A stretch of 64,000 nucleotides of DNA from Flavobacterium seoulense. Lineage in GTDB: Bacteria; Bacteroidota; Bacteroidia; Flavobacteriales; Flavobacteriaceae. The notes under the pieces were generated by a model. It saw nothing but the letters and a program-made list of their open reading frames with translations. It was not told the origin of the DNA and made no database searches. This document shows, one piece after another, positions 18,001-25,869 of the stretch. The stretch's first letter is position 1. Each line of letters begins with the position of its first letter. The DNA is taken from positions 44,432 to 108,431 of the forward strand of contig NZ_JNCA01000022.1 of assembly GCF_000695795.1 (NCBI RefSeq), written 5' to 3'. A program made the translations under genes and the position numbers.

Positions 18001-18819
18001 TTAGATCACTAATGGAATTTTTCTAAACTCATCTTCTTCATTGCTTTCAATTCCTAAAGCTTTATAAATGTAAGCATAAGTAGAAAGTAATTCTGGTTTT
18101 CCGTCAACAAGCGCAACATCATGTTCAAAGTGAGCCGATGGTTTTCCATCAGCAGTAAGGATTGTCCAGCCGTCTTTTAATTGTTTGATATTGCGTGTTC
18201 CCTGATTAATCATCGGTTCTAAGGCAATTACCATTCCTTCAACAAAAAGTTTTCCGCGACCTTTTTTACCATAATTAGGCATTTCAGGATCTTCGTGCAT
18301 TTTTTGTCCAAGACCATGACCTACAAGCTCACGAACTACTCCGTAACCATGACCTTCTGTATATTTTTGAATAGCATTACCAACATCTTCTACACGATTT
18401 CCAGCTTTGAATTCGCGCATTCCTACGTATAAAGATTCTTTAGTAACCTGTAATAATTTTTTAGTTTCCGGAGCTACTTCGCCTACTTCAAAAGTATAGG
18501 CGTGGTCACCGTGAAAACCATTTTTGTAAGCACCACAATCAATAGAGATAATGTCTCCGCTTACAAGAGGAGTATTGTTTGGGATTCCGTGTACTACCTG
18601 AGCATTTGGACTCATACAAAGAGAATTTGGAAAACCATATAAGCCAAGAAAACTTGGTTCAGCTCCATGATCTCTGATAAAAGTTTCGGCTAATTTGTCA
18701 AGGTGTAAAGTAGTAACTCCTTCTTTAACTTCAGAAGCCAACATTCCTAATGTTTTTGATACGATTAATGCACTTTCGCGCATTAATTCTATTTCTTCAC
18801 GTGATTTTACTATAATCAT
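18001..18819 (-). CDS. map: Type I methionine aminopeptidase
   Basis: The 272-residue enzyme removes the initiator methionine from nascent proteins. All five metal ligands are visible: Asp94 (SIDCGAY), Asp105 (FHGDHAYTF), His168 (LVGHGLGQ), Glu201 (ALEPMI) and Glu232 (FEHDVAL). His77 of VVHGIP is the substrate histidine. The start MIIVKSREEIELMRES (18819) is the family N-terminus; an in-frame ATG at 18849 is ruled out because a -7 box (18839-18846) overlaps the stretch between them. Family-typical C-terminus follows, with a somewhat long tail after residue 245. Confidence 0.96.
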   Translation of the reverse strand: MIIVKSREEIELMRESALIVSKTLGMLASEVKEGVTTLHLDKLAETFIRDHGAEPSFLGLYGFPNSLCMSPNAQVVHGIPNNTPLVSGDIISIDCGAYKNGFHGDHAYTFEVGEVAPETKKLLQVTKESLYVGMREFKAGNRVEDVGNAIQKYTEGHGYGVVRELVGHGLGQKMHEDPEMPNYGKKGRGKLFVEGMVIALEPMINQGTRNIKQLKDGWTILTADGKPSAHFEHDVALVDGKPELLSTYAYIYKALGIESNEEDEFRKIPLVI

Positions 18820-18838
18820 ATTTTGTATTTTCAGTTGG

Positions 18839-18846
18839 CAAAAGTA
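18839..18846 (-). promoter_or_regulatory. -7 box for map
   Basis: The minus strand reads TACTTTTG (TAnnTTTG), 19 bases upstream of the ATG at 18819. It helps exclude the longer upstream start. Confidence 0.5.
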
Positions 18847-18862
18847 CAATTTTATAAATTAT

Positions 18863-20251
18863 TTAATCCGGATTAGCCATTATTTTAAAAAGCTCTGAAT
18901 TTGAAATGAAAAAACGGTTCTCTAAAGCTATTCTTGAAAGCTGTGCACTGACTAAATTATTCTCGCGGGTATTGATTAAAAACAGTGAACTTTCGCCAAA
19001 AGAAAACAACTTTTCTTCTGATTTTAACATTACCGAATTATCTTCTACCAGACTCTTAATTAATTTGCTTTGTTCCAATAAAGACTCAATTTCCATTTTT
19101 TGAGCATTGATTTTATTGGTCAATTGCACTTTTTCCAAATCCATTGTGTATTGTGTTTCCTGCACTTTGAATTTGGCTAATTTCAAACTTCCGCGTTCTT
19201 TTCTTAAAAATAAAGGGAAATAAAAATTTAAACCAATTTTGTAATCTTCAAACTGATAATTGTCAATATAACTTGGTTCCGATAAATAAGAATAAGCTAA
19301 ATCTACTTTTGGTAAAAGCATATTGGCTTTTAATTTTTGGTCCACATTAAGCATGTCAATTTTACTTTGCAATGCATTAATTTTAGGATGATCTGTAATC
19401 GAAAATTCAGAATTCAGTAAATCATTGGTTTTTAATGTTTCCTGAATTGTAAATTCTAATTGTGCTTCGGGAACTAATCCGTCAGCTAATTCCAGCGGAA
19501 TATTATTTTCTAACCAAAGGAAATTTGAAAGCTCTAATTTGGCTTTAGCCAATTTAAGCTGAGAATCAATTAGATTCAATGAACGGTTTTTTACAATCAT
19601 TCCGGCTTCGATACTGTCAATTGCCGGTTTATCACCTTGCTCAATAAGCGATTTAATTCCTTTGAATCTAATTTCGGCATTCTTATTATATTCGCTATAT
19701 AATGCAACTTCGTTAAAAGTTTTTTTCCAATTAAAATAAGCCACAGAAGCATCATACAGAACAACAATTGCCTGTAATTTTTTTTCAGCCTGACTTAATT
19801 CAATCTGAATTTTTGCTTTTCGAAGATCGGCCATTCTTTGATTAATGAACAAACCCTGTCCAAGAGGAACACTAATTCCAAGCGAAGTCAATCCTTGATT
19901 AGGAACGGTGTTTTGCGGGTTTAGATAAATACCTTCATTGTTATCAAATCCGGCTTTAATTTCGATTCCGTACCAGGTAGGAATTTTAAAACTACTGTTT
20001 AGAATAGAATAATATTCCTTGTCTTTGAATTGCTTTTTGCTGAAATCGACCTCAATTTTTGGATCAAATCCGCCTCTCGCCATCATTAAATTAGCTTGCG
20101 ATCTACTGATTTCTAAGTTGGCATTTTTAACTAATGGATGATACTTTTTTACAAAGCCCAAAAATTCATTGTAACTAAGTTCTTTAGATACAGTTTGTTG
20201 AGCGGTTACAGAAACACCAAAAAATAAAAATGCTAAAAATACATGTTTCAT
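18863..20251 (-). CDS. TolC-family outer membrane efflux protein
   Basis: The 462-residue protein begins with a signal peptide (about 1-18, ending TAQ) and has the two-fold helical repeats of TolC-like channels: YNEFLGFVKKYHPLVKNANLEI and later TDHPKINALQSKIDMLNV, each followed by long coiled-coil helices and short beta-strand stretches such as FEDYKIGLNFYFPLFLRKERG. It should form the outer membrane duct for the HlyD adaptor and ABC permease encoded upstream. Its ATG overlaps the adaptor stop codon by one base, so the genes are translationally coupled. It is the last gene of the TetR operon. Confidence 0.9.
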   Translation of the reverse strand: MKHVFLAFLFFGVSVTAQQTVSKELSYNEFLGFVKKYHPLVKNANLEISRSQANLMMARGGFDPKIEVDFSKKQFKDKEYYSILNSSFKIPTWYGIEIKAGFDNNEGIYLNPQNTVPNQGLTSLGISVPLGQGLFINQRMADLRKAKIQIELSQAEKKLQAIVVLYDASVAYFNWKKTFNEVALYSEYNKNAEIRFKGIKSLIEQGDKPAIDSIEAGMIVKNRSLNLIDSQLKLAKAKLELSNFLWLENNIPLELADGLVPEAQLEFTIQETLKTNDLLNSEFSITDHPKINALQSKIDMLNVDQKLKANMLLPKVDLAYSYLSEPSYIDNYQFEDYKIGLNFYFPLFLRKERGSLKLAKFKVQETQYTMDLEKVQLTNKINAQKMEIESLLEQSKLIKSLVEDNSVMLKSEEKLFSFGESSLFLINTRENNLVSAQLSRIALENRFFISNSELFKIMANPD

Positions 20252-21597
20252 TATTTTTTTTCTTTTGTTGTTTTAGTTGTCGGTTTGTAATAATTAGGAG
20301 GGAATCCATTTAAAACTCGCCATAATTCAAACCAAATTGGCACATTTTCTAATAAAGCAATAGTTTGTGCTCCAGCACCTATGCTTAATTGTTCCGGCCA
20401 TTTGTCTTCTTTTTTGTCCGGTGCAATTAGAACACGGTATTTTCCATTGTCGCTAATAAAATTTTCGATGGCAACAATTTCACCACCAAAAGTTCCATAA
20501 GACATATTAGGCCATCCCGAAAATACAATTGTAGGCCATCCGTCAAACCAAACTCTTACTTTTTCTCCTTTGTTAATTAACGGAAGATCAATAGGGTTTA
20601 CAAAAGTTTCTACAGCAATATCATATTCAGAAGGCATTATCGTAGCAATAGGAGTTCCTTCTTTGATAGTTTCTCCAATACCTGATTGCAAAGCTCTGTT
20701 GATATAACCGCTTTGTGATGCTTTGATATAATACATGCCATTACGAATACTGTAATTCGTATATTGATTTTGAAGCTTGTTAACCTGTGCATCTGTATCA
20801 AACTGACTGCTTAAAGCGGTAAATTTATCACTATTTGCTTTTGAAACTTTCTCAGCATATTCAGCGCTAATTCGGTTAATTTCAACTTTAGCATTAATTA
20901 ATTCATTCTGACTGGCTAAATATTTATTTTCCTGCGTAATGATTTTAGCTTCAACTTCCTGTAATTTTAATCTTTTCTCCTCAATATCAGTCAAAGGTTT
21001 TAATCCTTCTTTGTTTAATTGAACCGAACGATTGTATTGCGTATTAGCGATGCGCAGCTGTGTTTTTACAGCGGCTAAATCCATACTGTCACTTTCTATT
21101 TTTAAAACAGCTTGTCTTATTTTATTTTGAGCTTGTTGCAGTTTTAGCACTTTTTCTCTTTCAATCGCTGCAATTTGATTAGAAAGTACATCAACTTTTG
21201 AATCATAAGATTGTAATGATTGTTGTTTAGCAATCATTTGGTTTTTAGTGTTTTGAACTAAATTAGGATCCATGTAGTCTTCTTTTGTTTCAGAGATGAA
21301 CAATATAGTGTCACCTTTTTTAACAAAATCACCTTCCTGAACGTACCATTTTTCAATTCGGCCGGCAATAACACTCTGAATAGATTGTGGTCGCTGGTTT
21401 GGTTTAAGTGTGGTTACACTTCCTGATCCGGAAATAGTTTGTGTCCAAGGCAAAAGCAATGCTAATAAGCCTATTATTGAAACTCCTGCTATAATTCTGT
21501 TTAAAATTTTATAGTGAGGTCTTTTAGCTAAGTCTTTTACTGTCTGAAATCTTTCTAATGAAGGCAGTTTTGTTTTGTTGTCAGATATATTTAACAT
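20251..21597 (-). CDS. HlyD-family periplasmic adaptor (membrane fusion protein)
   Basis: The 448-residue protein has a cytoplasmic N-terminus (1-35), one membrane segment (IIAGVSIIGLLALLLPW, about 35-51), a biotinyl-lipoyl half with SVIAGRIEKWYVQEGDFVKKGDTIL, a long alpha-helical hairpin (about 110-285), and the second half with YIKASQSGYINRALQSGIGETIKEG and the beta-barrel region. This is the adaptor layout of type I secretion systems and related exporters. It would join the ABC permease in the inner membrane to the TolC-like channel. The C-terminus ends with a Lys/Thr-rich tail (PTTKTTKEKK). It starts 2 bases after the ABC gene stop. Confidence 0.9.
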   Translation of the reverse strand: MLNISDNKTKLPSLERFQTVKDLAKRPHYKILNRIIAGVSIIGLLALLLPWTQTISGSGSVTTLKPNQRPQSIQSVIAGRIEKWYVQEGDFVKKGDTILFISETKEDYMDPNLVQNTKNQMIAKQQSLQSYDSKVDVLSNQIAAIEREKVLKLQQAQNKIRQAVLKIESDSMDLAAVKTQLRIANTQYNRSVQLNKEGLKPLTDIEEKRLKLQEVEAKIITQENKYLASQNELINAKVEINRISAEYAEKVSKANSDKFTALSSQFDTDAQVNKLQNQYTNYSIRNGMYYIKASQSGYINRALQSGIGETIKEGTPIATIMPSEYDIAVETFVNPIDLPLINKGEKVRVWFDGWPTIVFSGWPNMSYGTFGGEIVAIENFISDNGKYRVLIAPDKKEDKWPEQLSIGAGAQTIALLENVPIWFELWRVLNGFPPNYYKPTTKTTKEKK

Positions 21598-21599
21598 GG

Positions 21600-23261
21600 C
21601 TAATTATTTTTTAAATCAAGTTGAACGGAACCGTTTTGCATAATAATTCTTCTGCTGCATTTGGTTTTCCAATAATGGTTTCTTGAAGAAACAATAATGG
21701 TCCATTTATTTTCTTCAGAAGTAATGAAATCAATAACTTCATTTGCTGCTTTCTCATCCATTTTGTCTGTTGGATCTTCGTAAAACAGAATTCTTGGTTT
21801 ATGAATGATACTTCTTGCTAATAATAATTTTTGGGAATTAGAAGAAGATAATTGTCTTCCTTCAGGGAAAATACGTGTATCTAAACCTTTTGGTAATGAT
21901 TTTATAAATGCTGAAAGCTGTACGCCATCCAATGCCCATTTTAAATCTTCGGTCGTTATGCTTGGATCATTAAAGGTTATGTTTTCGAATAATGTTCCTT
22001 CAAATGGTGTTTCGTTATAAGTAATGCGTCCTATTTGAGAACGATATTGTTTTAAGTCTATTTTTTTAAAGGTATCATCATTTATGTAAAAAGATCCTGA
22101 GGTTTTTGGCAATGAACCTGATAAAACCCGAAGAAGTGTTGTTTTTCCAGAGCCATTTTCACCTTCTACTAATATTTTTTCTCCTTGTTCAATTTTTAGA
22201 GAAATGCCATTTAATATATTAGTGTCCTGATCAGGAAACTTAAAAGAAAGATTTTCTGTTTCTATCGAAATATTAGAATAGCAAGTGTCGCTTTGAAGTT
22301 CGCCTTCTTCTTCTAATTCTAAATCAGTTACCTGTCCTATTTTTTCAATAGAAGTAAGAACATCATAAAAGGTTTCTAATCCAAAAATTATTTTTTCTGA
22401 CGAATTAATTACTAATAAAATGATGATTTCTGCAGCAACAAATTGTCCGATATTCATTTCCTGAGATAGTACTAAGAAACCTCCAATTAATAAAAGACAA
22501 GCCGTAATTACAACTTTGAAAACAATAAGCTGAGAAAACTGATTCTTGATTACATTAAAGTGTTTTTCGCGGTAATTTAGGTAATCAGTAACTAAATTAT
22601 TGTTTTTTTGTAAACCGTAATTGTAGTTCAAATCATTCTTGAAACTAGAATTGTTACGGGCAATTTCCTGCAACCAGTTAGCTACTTTATATTTGAATTT
22701 AGATTCTTTTAAACTCGTTTCCAATCCGTCAGCATAAGAAAATTTGAAAATAAAATACAAAAAGATGAATAACAGAATTCCGAAAATAATAAAATATGGA
22801 TGGTATAAAGACAATAAAACCAATCCAAAGATAATTTGTAAAATAGCTGCCGAAAAATCAATCAATAATTTTGAAGTTCCTTTTTGGATCGTTAATGTAT
22901 CAAAAAAACGATTAGCTAATTCTGGCGGATAGCTGTTGTATATTTGATTCATTTTGATTTTTGGTAAACGCGCTCCAAAATCAAACGAAGCTCTAACGAA
23001 GATTTTTTGTTGTAAATTCTCTGTAATACGCAATTGCATTAAAGATAAAATACCAACAAGGATTACTCCAAAAACAACAAAGATAATTAATGCTACCCAA
23101 GAAGCACTTACTCTTCCTGATTGTATAAGGTTTGTAATGGCTTGGATTCCTAATGGTAACGTCAAACTGATTAATCCTGCAAAAATTGCATAGAAAAATA
23201 TTTGAGAAACATCTCTTTTGTCTAGTTTAAGTAAGTTGTAAAAACGTTTTAAGGGAGTCAT
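21600..23261 (-). CDS. ABC exporter (membrane domain plus ATPase domain) with degenerate catalytic motifs
   Basis: The 553-residue protein has a six-helix type IV exporter domain (about 20-310) and a nucleotide-binding domain (about 330-553). Walker A is intact (GENGSGKT, 367-374), but other motifs are altered: the Q-loop Gln appears to be Tyr415, the signature LSGGQ is LSSSN (471-475), the Walker B Asp-Glu pair reads Glu495-Asp496 (FYEDPTDKMD), and the switch His is Ser526. ATP binding seems likely but normal hydrolysis doubtful in a homodimer. It is co-encoded with an HlyD adaptor and TolC channel downstream and a TetR regulator upstream (30-base gap), so it is a tripartite exporter of unknown cargo. 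Not a peptidase-containing bacteriocin exporter. Confidence 0.87.
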   Translation of the reverse strand: MTPLKRFYNLLKLDKRDVSQIFFYAIFAGLISLTLPLGIQAITNLIQSGRVSASWVALIIFVVFGVILVGILSLMQLRITENLQQKIFVRASFDFGARLPKIKMNQIYNSYPPELANRFFDTLTIQKGTSKLLIDFSAAILQIIFGLVLLSLYHPYFIIFGILLFIFLYFIFKFSYADGLETSLKESKFKYKVANWLQEIARNNSSFKNDLNYNYGLQKNNNLVTDYLNYREKHFNVIKNQFSQLIVFKVVITACLLLIGGFLVLSQEMNIGQFVAAEIIILLVINSSEKIIFGLETFYDVLTSIEKIGQVTDLELEEEGELQSDTCYSNISIETENLSFKFPDQDTNILNGISLKIEQGEKILVEGENGSGKTTLLRVLSGSLPKTSGSFYINDDTFKKIDLKQYRSQIGRITYNETPFEGTLFENITFNDPSITTEDLKWALDGVQLSAFIKSLPKGLDTRIFPEGRQLSSSNSQKLLLARSIIHKPRILFYEDPTDKMDEKAANEVIDFITSEENKWTIIVSSRNHYWKTKCSRRIIMQNGSVQLDLKNN

Positions 23262-23291
23262 AATGGCTGTTTTGTTTTTTTAATTTTACAT

Positions 23292-23960
23292 TTATCTGAG
23301 AACATTCTCAGTAAGGTTCAGGTAAAATTGGGTTGTGCTAATAGGTTCACCACAATCTGTAATTGTTTTTAAATGCTCTTTAAGAAAATGCTGGTGCAAG
23401 TTTCCTTCAACAATGGTTGAAACCAGTGATTTGGCATAAGGATATTCGGGATTTACTTCATTTACAATGGTTACAATACGGTTAATTATTCTTTCGTAGA
23501 TTAAAAAAAAGCCTTCTTTGTTTTCCTGATCTACTTCTTTTGTTTGCAATGTTTTAGTGAATTCGGCAATGATAATTTTGTTTAAAATACTCTCATTGAT
23601 ATATTCAGTATTAGTATCTATGGTAACTTTTTCGGTTACAACTGTTATTACTTTTTTTAATTTTTCTTTGGCGTCTGTAATATTGGTTGTAGCTAAAATG
23701 AGTTTGTATTCTATCCAGCTCCAATACCAATAAGAAAGATATAATAATAGTTTGTGTTTGTTTTCAAAATAGCGATAAATCGAACTTTCGTTAGAATTGA
23801 TTTTTTCGCCTAACTTTTTGAATGTAAAATTTTCGAATCCAATCTCGTCAATTAATAAAATGCTTTCCTGAAGAATCTTTTTTCCTAAAACGGATGTTTC
23901 GGGATCTTTCAGGTACAATTTTTCGTTGACTTTTATTTTTAAATTTTCGAACAAATCCAT
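23292..23960 (-). CDS. TetR/AcrR-family regulator
   Basis: The 222-residue protein has a TetR-type helix-turn-helix: GFENFTFKKLGEKINSNE then SSIYRYFENKHKLLLYL (about 40-75), ending in the typical YxYF-type recognition helix. The C-terminal two-thirds is a helical ligand-binding/dimer domain with no recognisable ligand motif. It is the first gene of the export operon (ABC, HlyD, TolC) and most likely controls it together with itself. A -7 box and three 11-bp-spaced direct repeats lie upstream, but no clear palindromic operator was recognised. Confidence 0.88.
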   Translation of the reverse strand: MDLFENLKIKVNEKLYLKDPETSVLGKKILQESILLIDEIGFENFTFKKLGEKINSNESSIYRYFENKHKLLLYLSYWYWSWIEYKLILATTNITDAKEKLKKVITVVTEKVTIDTNTEYINESILNKIIIAEFTKTLQTKEVDQENKEGFFLIYERIINRIVTIVNEVNPEYPYAKSLVSTIVEGNLHQHFLKEHLKTITDCGEPISTTQFYLNLTENVLR

Positions 23961-23980
23961 TATTTGCTTTTTTATCCGAA

Positions 23981-23988
23981 CAAATTTA
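23981..23988 (-). promoter_or_regulatory. -7 box for the TetR-ABC operon
   Basis: The minus strand reads TAAATTTG (TAnnTTTG), 20 bases upstream of the TetR ATG. No canonical -33 TTG was found at 17-23 bases, which fits a promoter that needs an activator. Confidence 0.45.
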
Positions 23989-24048
23989 ATAGTAATGCTT
24001 TTAGGATTGTGATTTTAACATTTAATTATACGAAAAAAAGAGTAATTC

Positions 24049-24081
24049 TAATGTTATTTTAATGTTGGTTTAATGTTGGCG
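24049..24081. promoter_or_regulatory. Three TAATGTT direct repeats at 11-bp spacing
   Basis: TAATGTT occurs at 24049-24055, 24060-24066 and 24071-24077, exactly 11 bases apart (one helical turn). On the minus strand the unit is AACATTA. The array lies about 60-90 bases upstream of the TetR -7 box, a fitting position for an activator of the export operon, for example an OmpR/PhoB-type dimer, which binds 11-bp direct repeats. Confidence 0.5.
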
Positions 24082-24167
24082 CTTTTTATCATCTAAATTC
24101 GTATTAAATAATGAAAAAGGATTTTCGTTAGGATAAGAAAATCAAACATTTCGTTTGGGTTTAAAGC

Positions 24168-24201
24168 AAAAAAAAGCGGCTATTCGAAAGAACAGCCGCT
24201 T
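24168..24201 (-). terminator. Terminator of gpmI
   Basis: An 8-bp stem (AAGCGGCT at 24174-24181 with AGCCGCTT at 24194-24201) has extra TTC/GAA pairs and a GAAA tetraloop. A minus-strand T tract follows, 20 bases beyond the gpmI stop. Confidence 0.85.
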
Positions 24202-24220
24202 GGGAAATATATCGTAATTA

Positions 24221-25744
24221 TTATTTTACTAATAAAGAATGTCTAGACATTACTATAGGTTGTGCTACTCCCATTAAGTCCAGAATTGTTGGAGCAATAT
24301 CGCCTAAAACGCCGTCCTGAATGCCTATTTGATCATTGTCAACTAATATAAATGGAACAGGATTAGTCGTGTGTGCCGTATTAGGGCTTCCGTCAGGATT
24401 AATCATTGTTTCACAGTTACCGTGGTCAGCAATTACAATAGTAGAATAACCATTTGCTAATGCTGCACTAATAACTCTTTGAACGCAAATATCTACTGCT
24501 TCACAGGCTTTTATTGCTGCTTCCATAATTCCTGTGTGTCCTACCATGTCTCCATTGGCAAAATTCAGACAAACAAAATCCACTTCGCCTTTTTCAATTT
24601 CCGGTACTAAGGCATCGGTTAATTCATAAGCACTCATTTCTGGTTGTAAGTCGTAAGTAGCTACTTTTGGTGAGTTTCTTAAAATACGTGATTCTCCTTC
24701 AAAAGGAACTTCTCTACCACCGGAAAAGAAGAAAGTTACGTGCGGATATTTTTCAGTTTCGGCAATACGAATTTGTGTTTTGCCCGCTTTTTCTAAAACT
24801 TCTCCTAATGTTTCAGTGATGTTATCTTTGTTGTAAACTACTTTTACGTTTTGGTAAGTTTCGTCATAATTTGTTAATGTAACATAGTACAAATTCAATT
24901 TATGCATATTTTGTTCGTGGAAATCACGTTGCGAAAGCGCTTCTGTTAATTCACGACCTCTGTCAGTTCTGAAATTAAAGAAAATTACAACATCATCATC
25001 CTGAATTGTAGCTAATGGTTTTTGACTGCTATCAACAGCAACTAATGGTAAGATGAATTCATCTGTAATATCGTTTCCGTAGCTTGTTGCTATAGAAGTA
25101 ACAATATCATGTGTTGGTGTTCCTATTCCGTTAACAACTAAATCGTAAGCAAGTTTTACTCTTTCCCAACGTTTGTCACGATCCATTGCGTAATAACGTC
25201 CAACTACCGAAGCAATTTTTACCGAAGTAGTTGCGATATAGTTTTCTAAATCCTGAATGTATTTTTTTCCTGATTTTGGATCAACATCTCTACCATCAGT
25301 AAAAGCGTGAACAAAAACTTCGTCTAAACCATAAGCCTGGCTAGCATCAATTAATCCACGTAAATGAGAAGTGTGAGAGTGAACTCCACCGTCAGAAACT
25401 AATCCTAAGAAATGAACTTTTTTATTGTTGTCTTTTGCATATTGAAAAGCGTCTTTTAAAACTTGCTCTTCGGCTAAAGTATTATTGGCTACAGCCAAAT
25501 TAATCTTAGCTAAATCCTGGTAAACAATTCTTCCGGCACCAAGGTTCATGTGTCCTACTTCGCTGTTTCCCATCTGACCTTCTGGCAAACCTACATTTAG
25601 GCCATCGGTTCTAAGTTGTGCGCTAGGATATGTTTTGTAAAGACTGTTTATAAAAGGAACATTTGCATTATCAATTGCAGATACTTTAGGTTCAGGAGAT
25701 TTTCCCCAACCATCCAAAATCATTAGGATTACTTTTTTGTTCAT
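24221..25744 (-). CDS. gpmI: 2,3-bisphosphoglycerate-independent phosphoglycerate mutase
   Basis: The 507-residue enzyme interconverts 3- and 2-phosphoglycerate in glycolysis, using two metal ions and a phosphoserine intermediate. The nucleophile Ser61 lies in QMGNSEVGHMNLGAGR, metal Asp11 in LMILDGWG, and later metal ligands in FTDGRDVDP, NFANGDMVGHTG and VIADHGNCE. Length and start (MNKKVILMILDGWG) match the family exactly. It belongs to the same alkaline phosphatase superfamily as the exported phosphatase at 5767. It stands alone with its own -7 box and terminator. Confidence 0.96.
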   Translation of the reverse strand: MNKKVILMILDGWGKSPEPKVSAIDNANVPFINSLYKTYPSAQLRTDGLNVGLPEGQMGNSEVGHMNLGAGRIVYQDLAKINLAVANNTLAEEQVLKDAFQYAKDNNKKVHFLGLVSDGGVHSHTSHLRGLIDASQAYGLDEVFVHAFTDGRDVDPKSGKKYIQDLENYIATTSVKIASVVGRYYAMDRDKRWERVKLAYDLVVNGIGTPTHDIVTSIATSYGNDITDEFILPLVAVDSSQKPLATIQDDDVVIFFNFRTDRGRELTEALSQRDFHEQNMHKLNLYYVTLTNYDETYQNVKVVYNKDNITETLGEVLEKAGKTQIRIAETEKYPHVTFFFSGGREVPFEGESRILRNSPKVATYDLQPEMSAYELTDALVPEIEKGEVDFVCLNFANGDMVGHTGIMEAAIKACEAVDICVQRVISAALANGYSTIVIADHGNCETMINPDGSPNTAHTTNPVPFILVDNDQIGIQDGVLGDIAPTILDLMGVAQPIVMSRHSLLVK

Positions 25745-25761
25745 TGTTTTTAAATTTTCAG

Positions 25762-25769
25762 CAAAGATA
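25762..25769 (-). promoter_or_regulatory. -7 box for gpmI
   Basis: The minus strand reads TATCTTTG, a perfect TAnnTTTG element, 17 bases upstream of the gpmI ATG. Confidence 0.5.
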
Positions 25770-25869
25770 AATTATTTCTAAAATCTTCGTAAGGAATAAA
25801 ATGACTATTATGTGTGGAAAAATGAAGGAATAGGAAAAAATAACAATTTTATTATGTAAAGACATTTTT

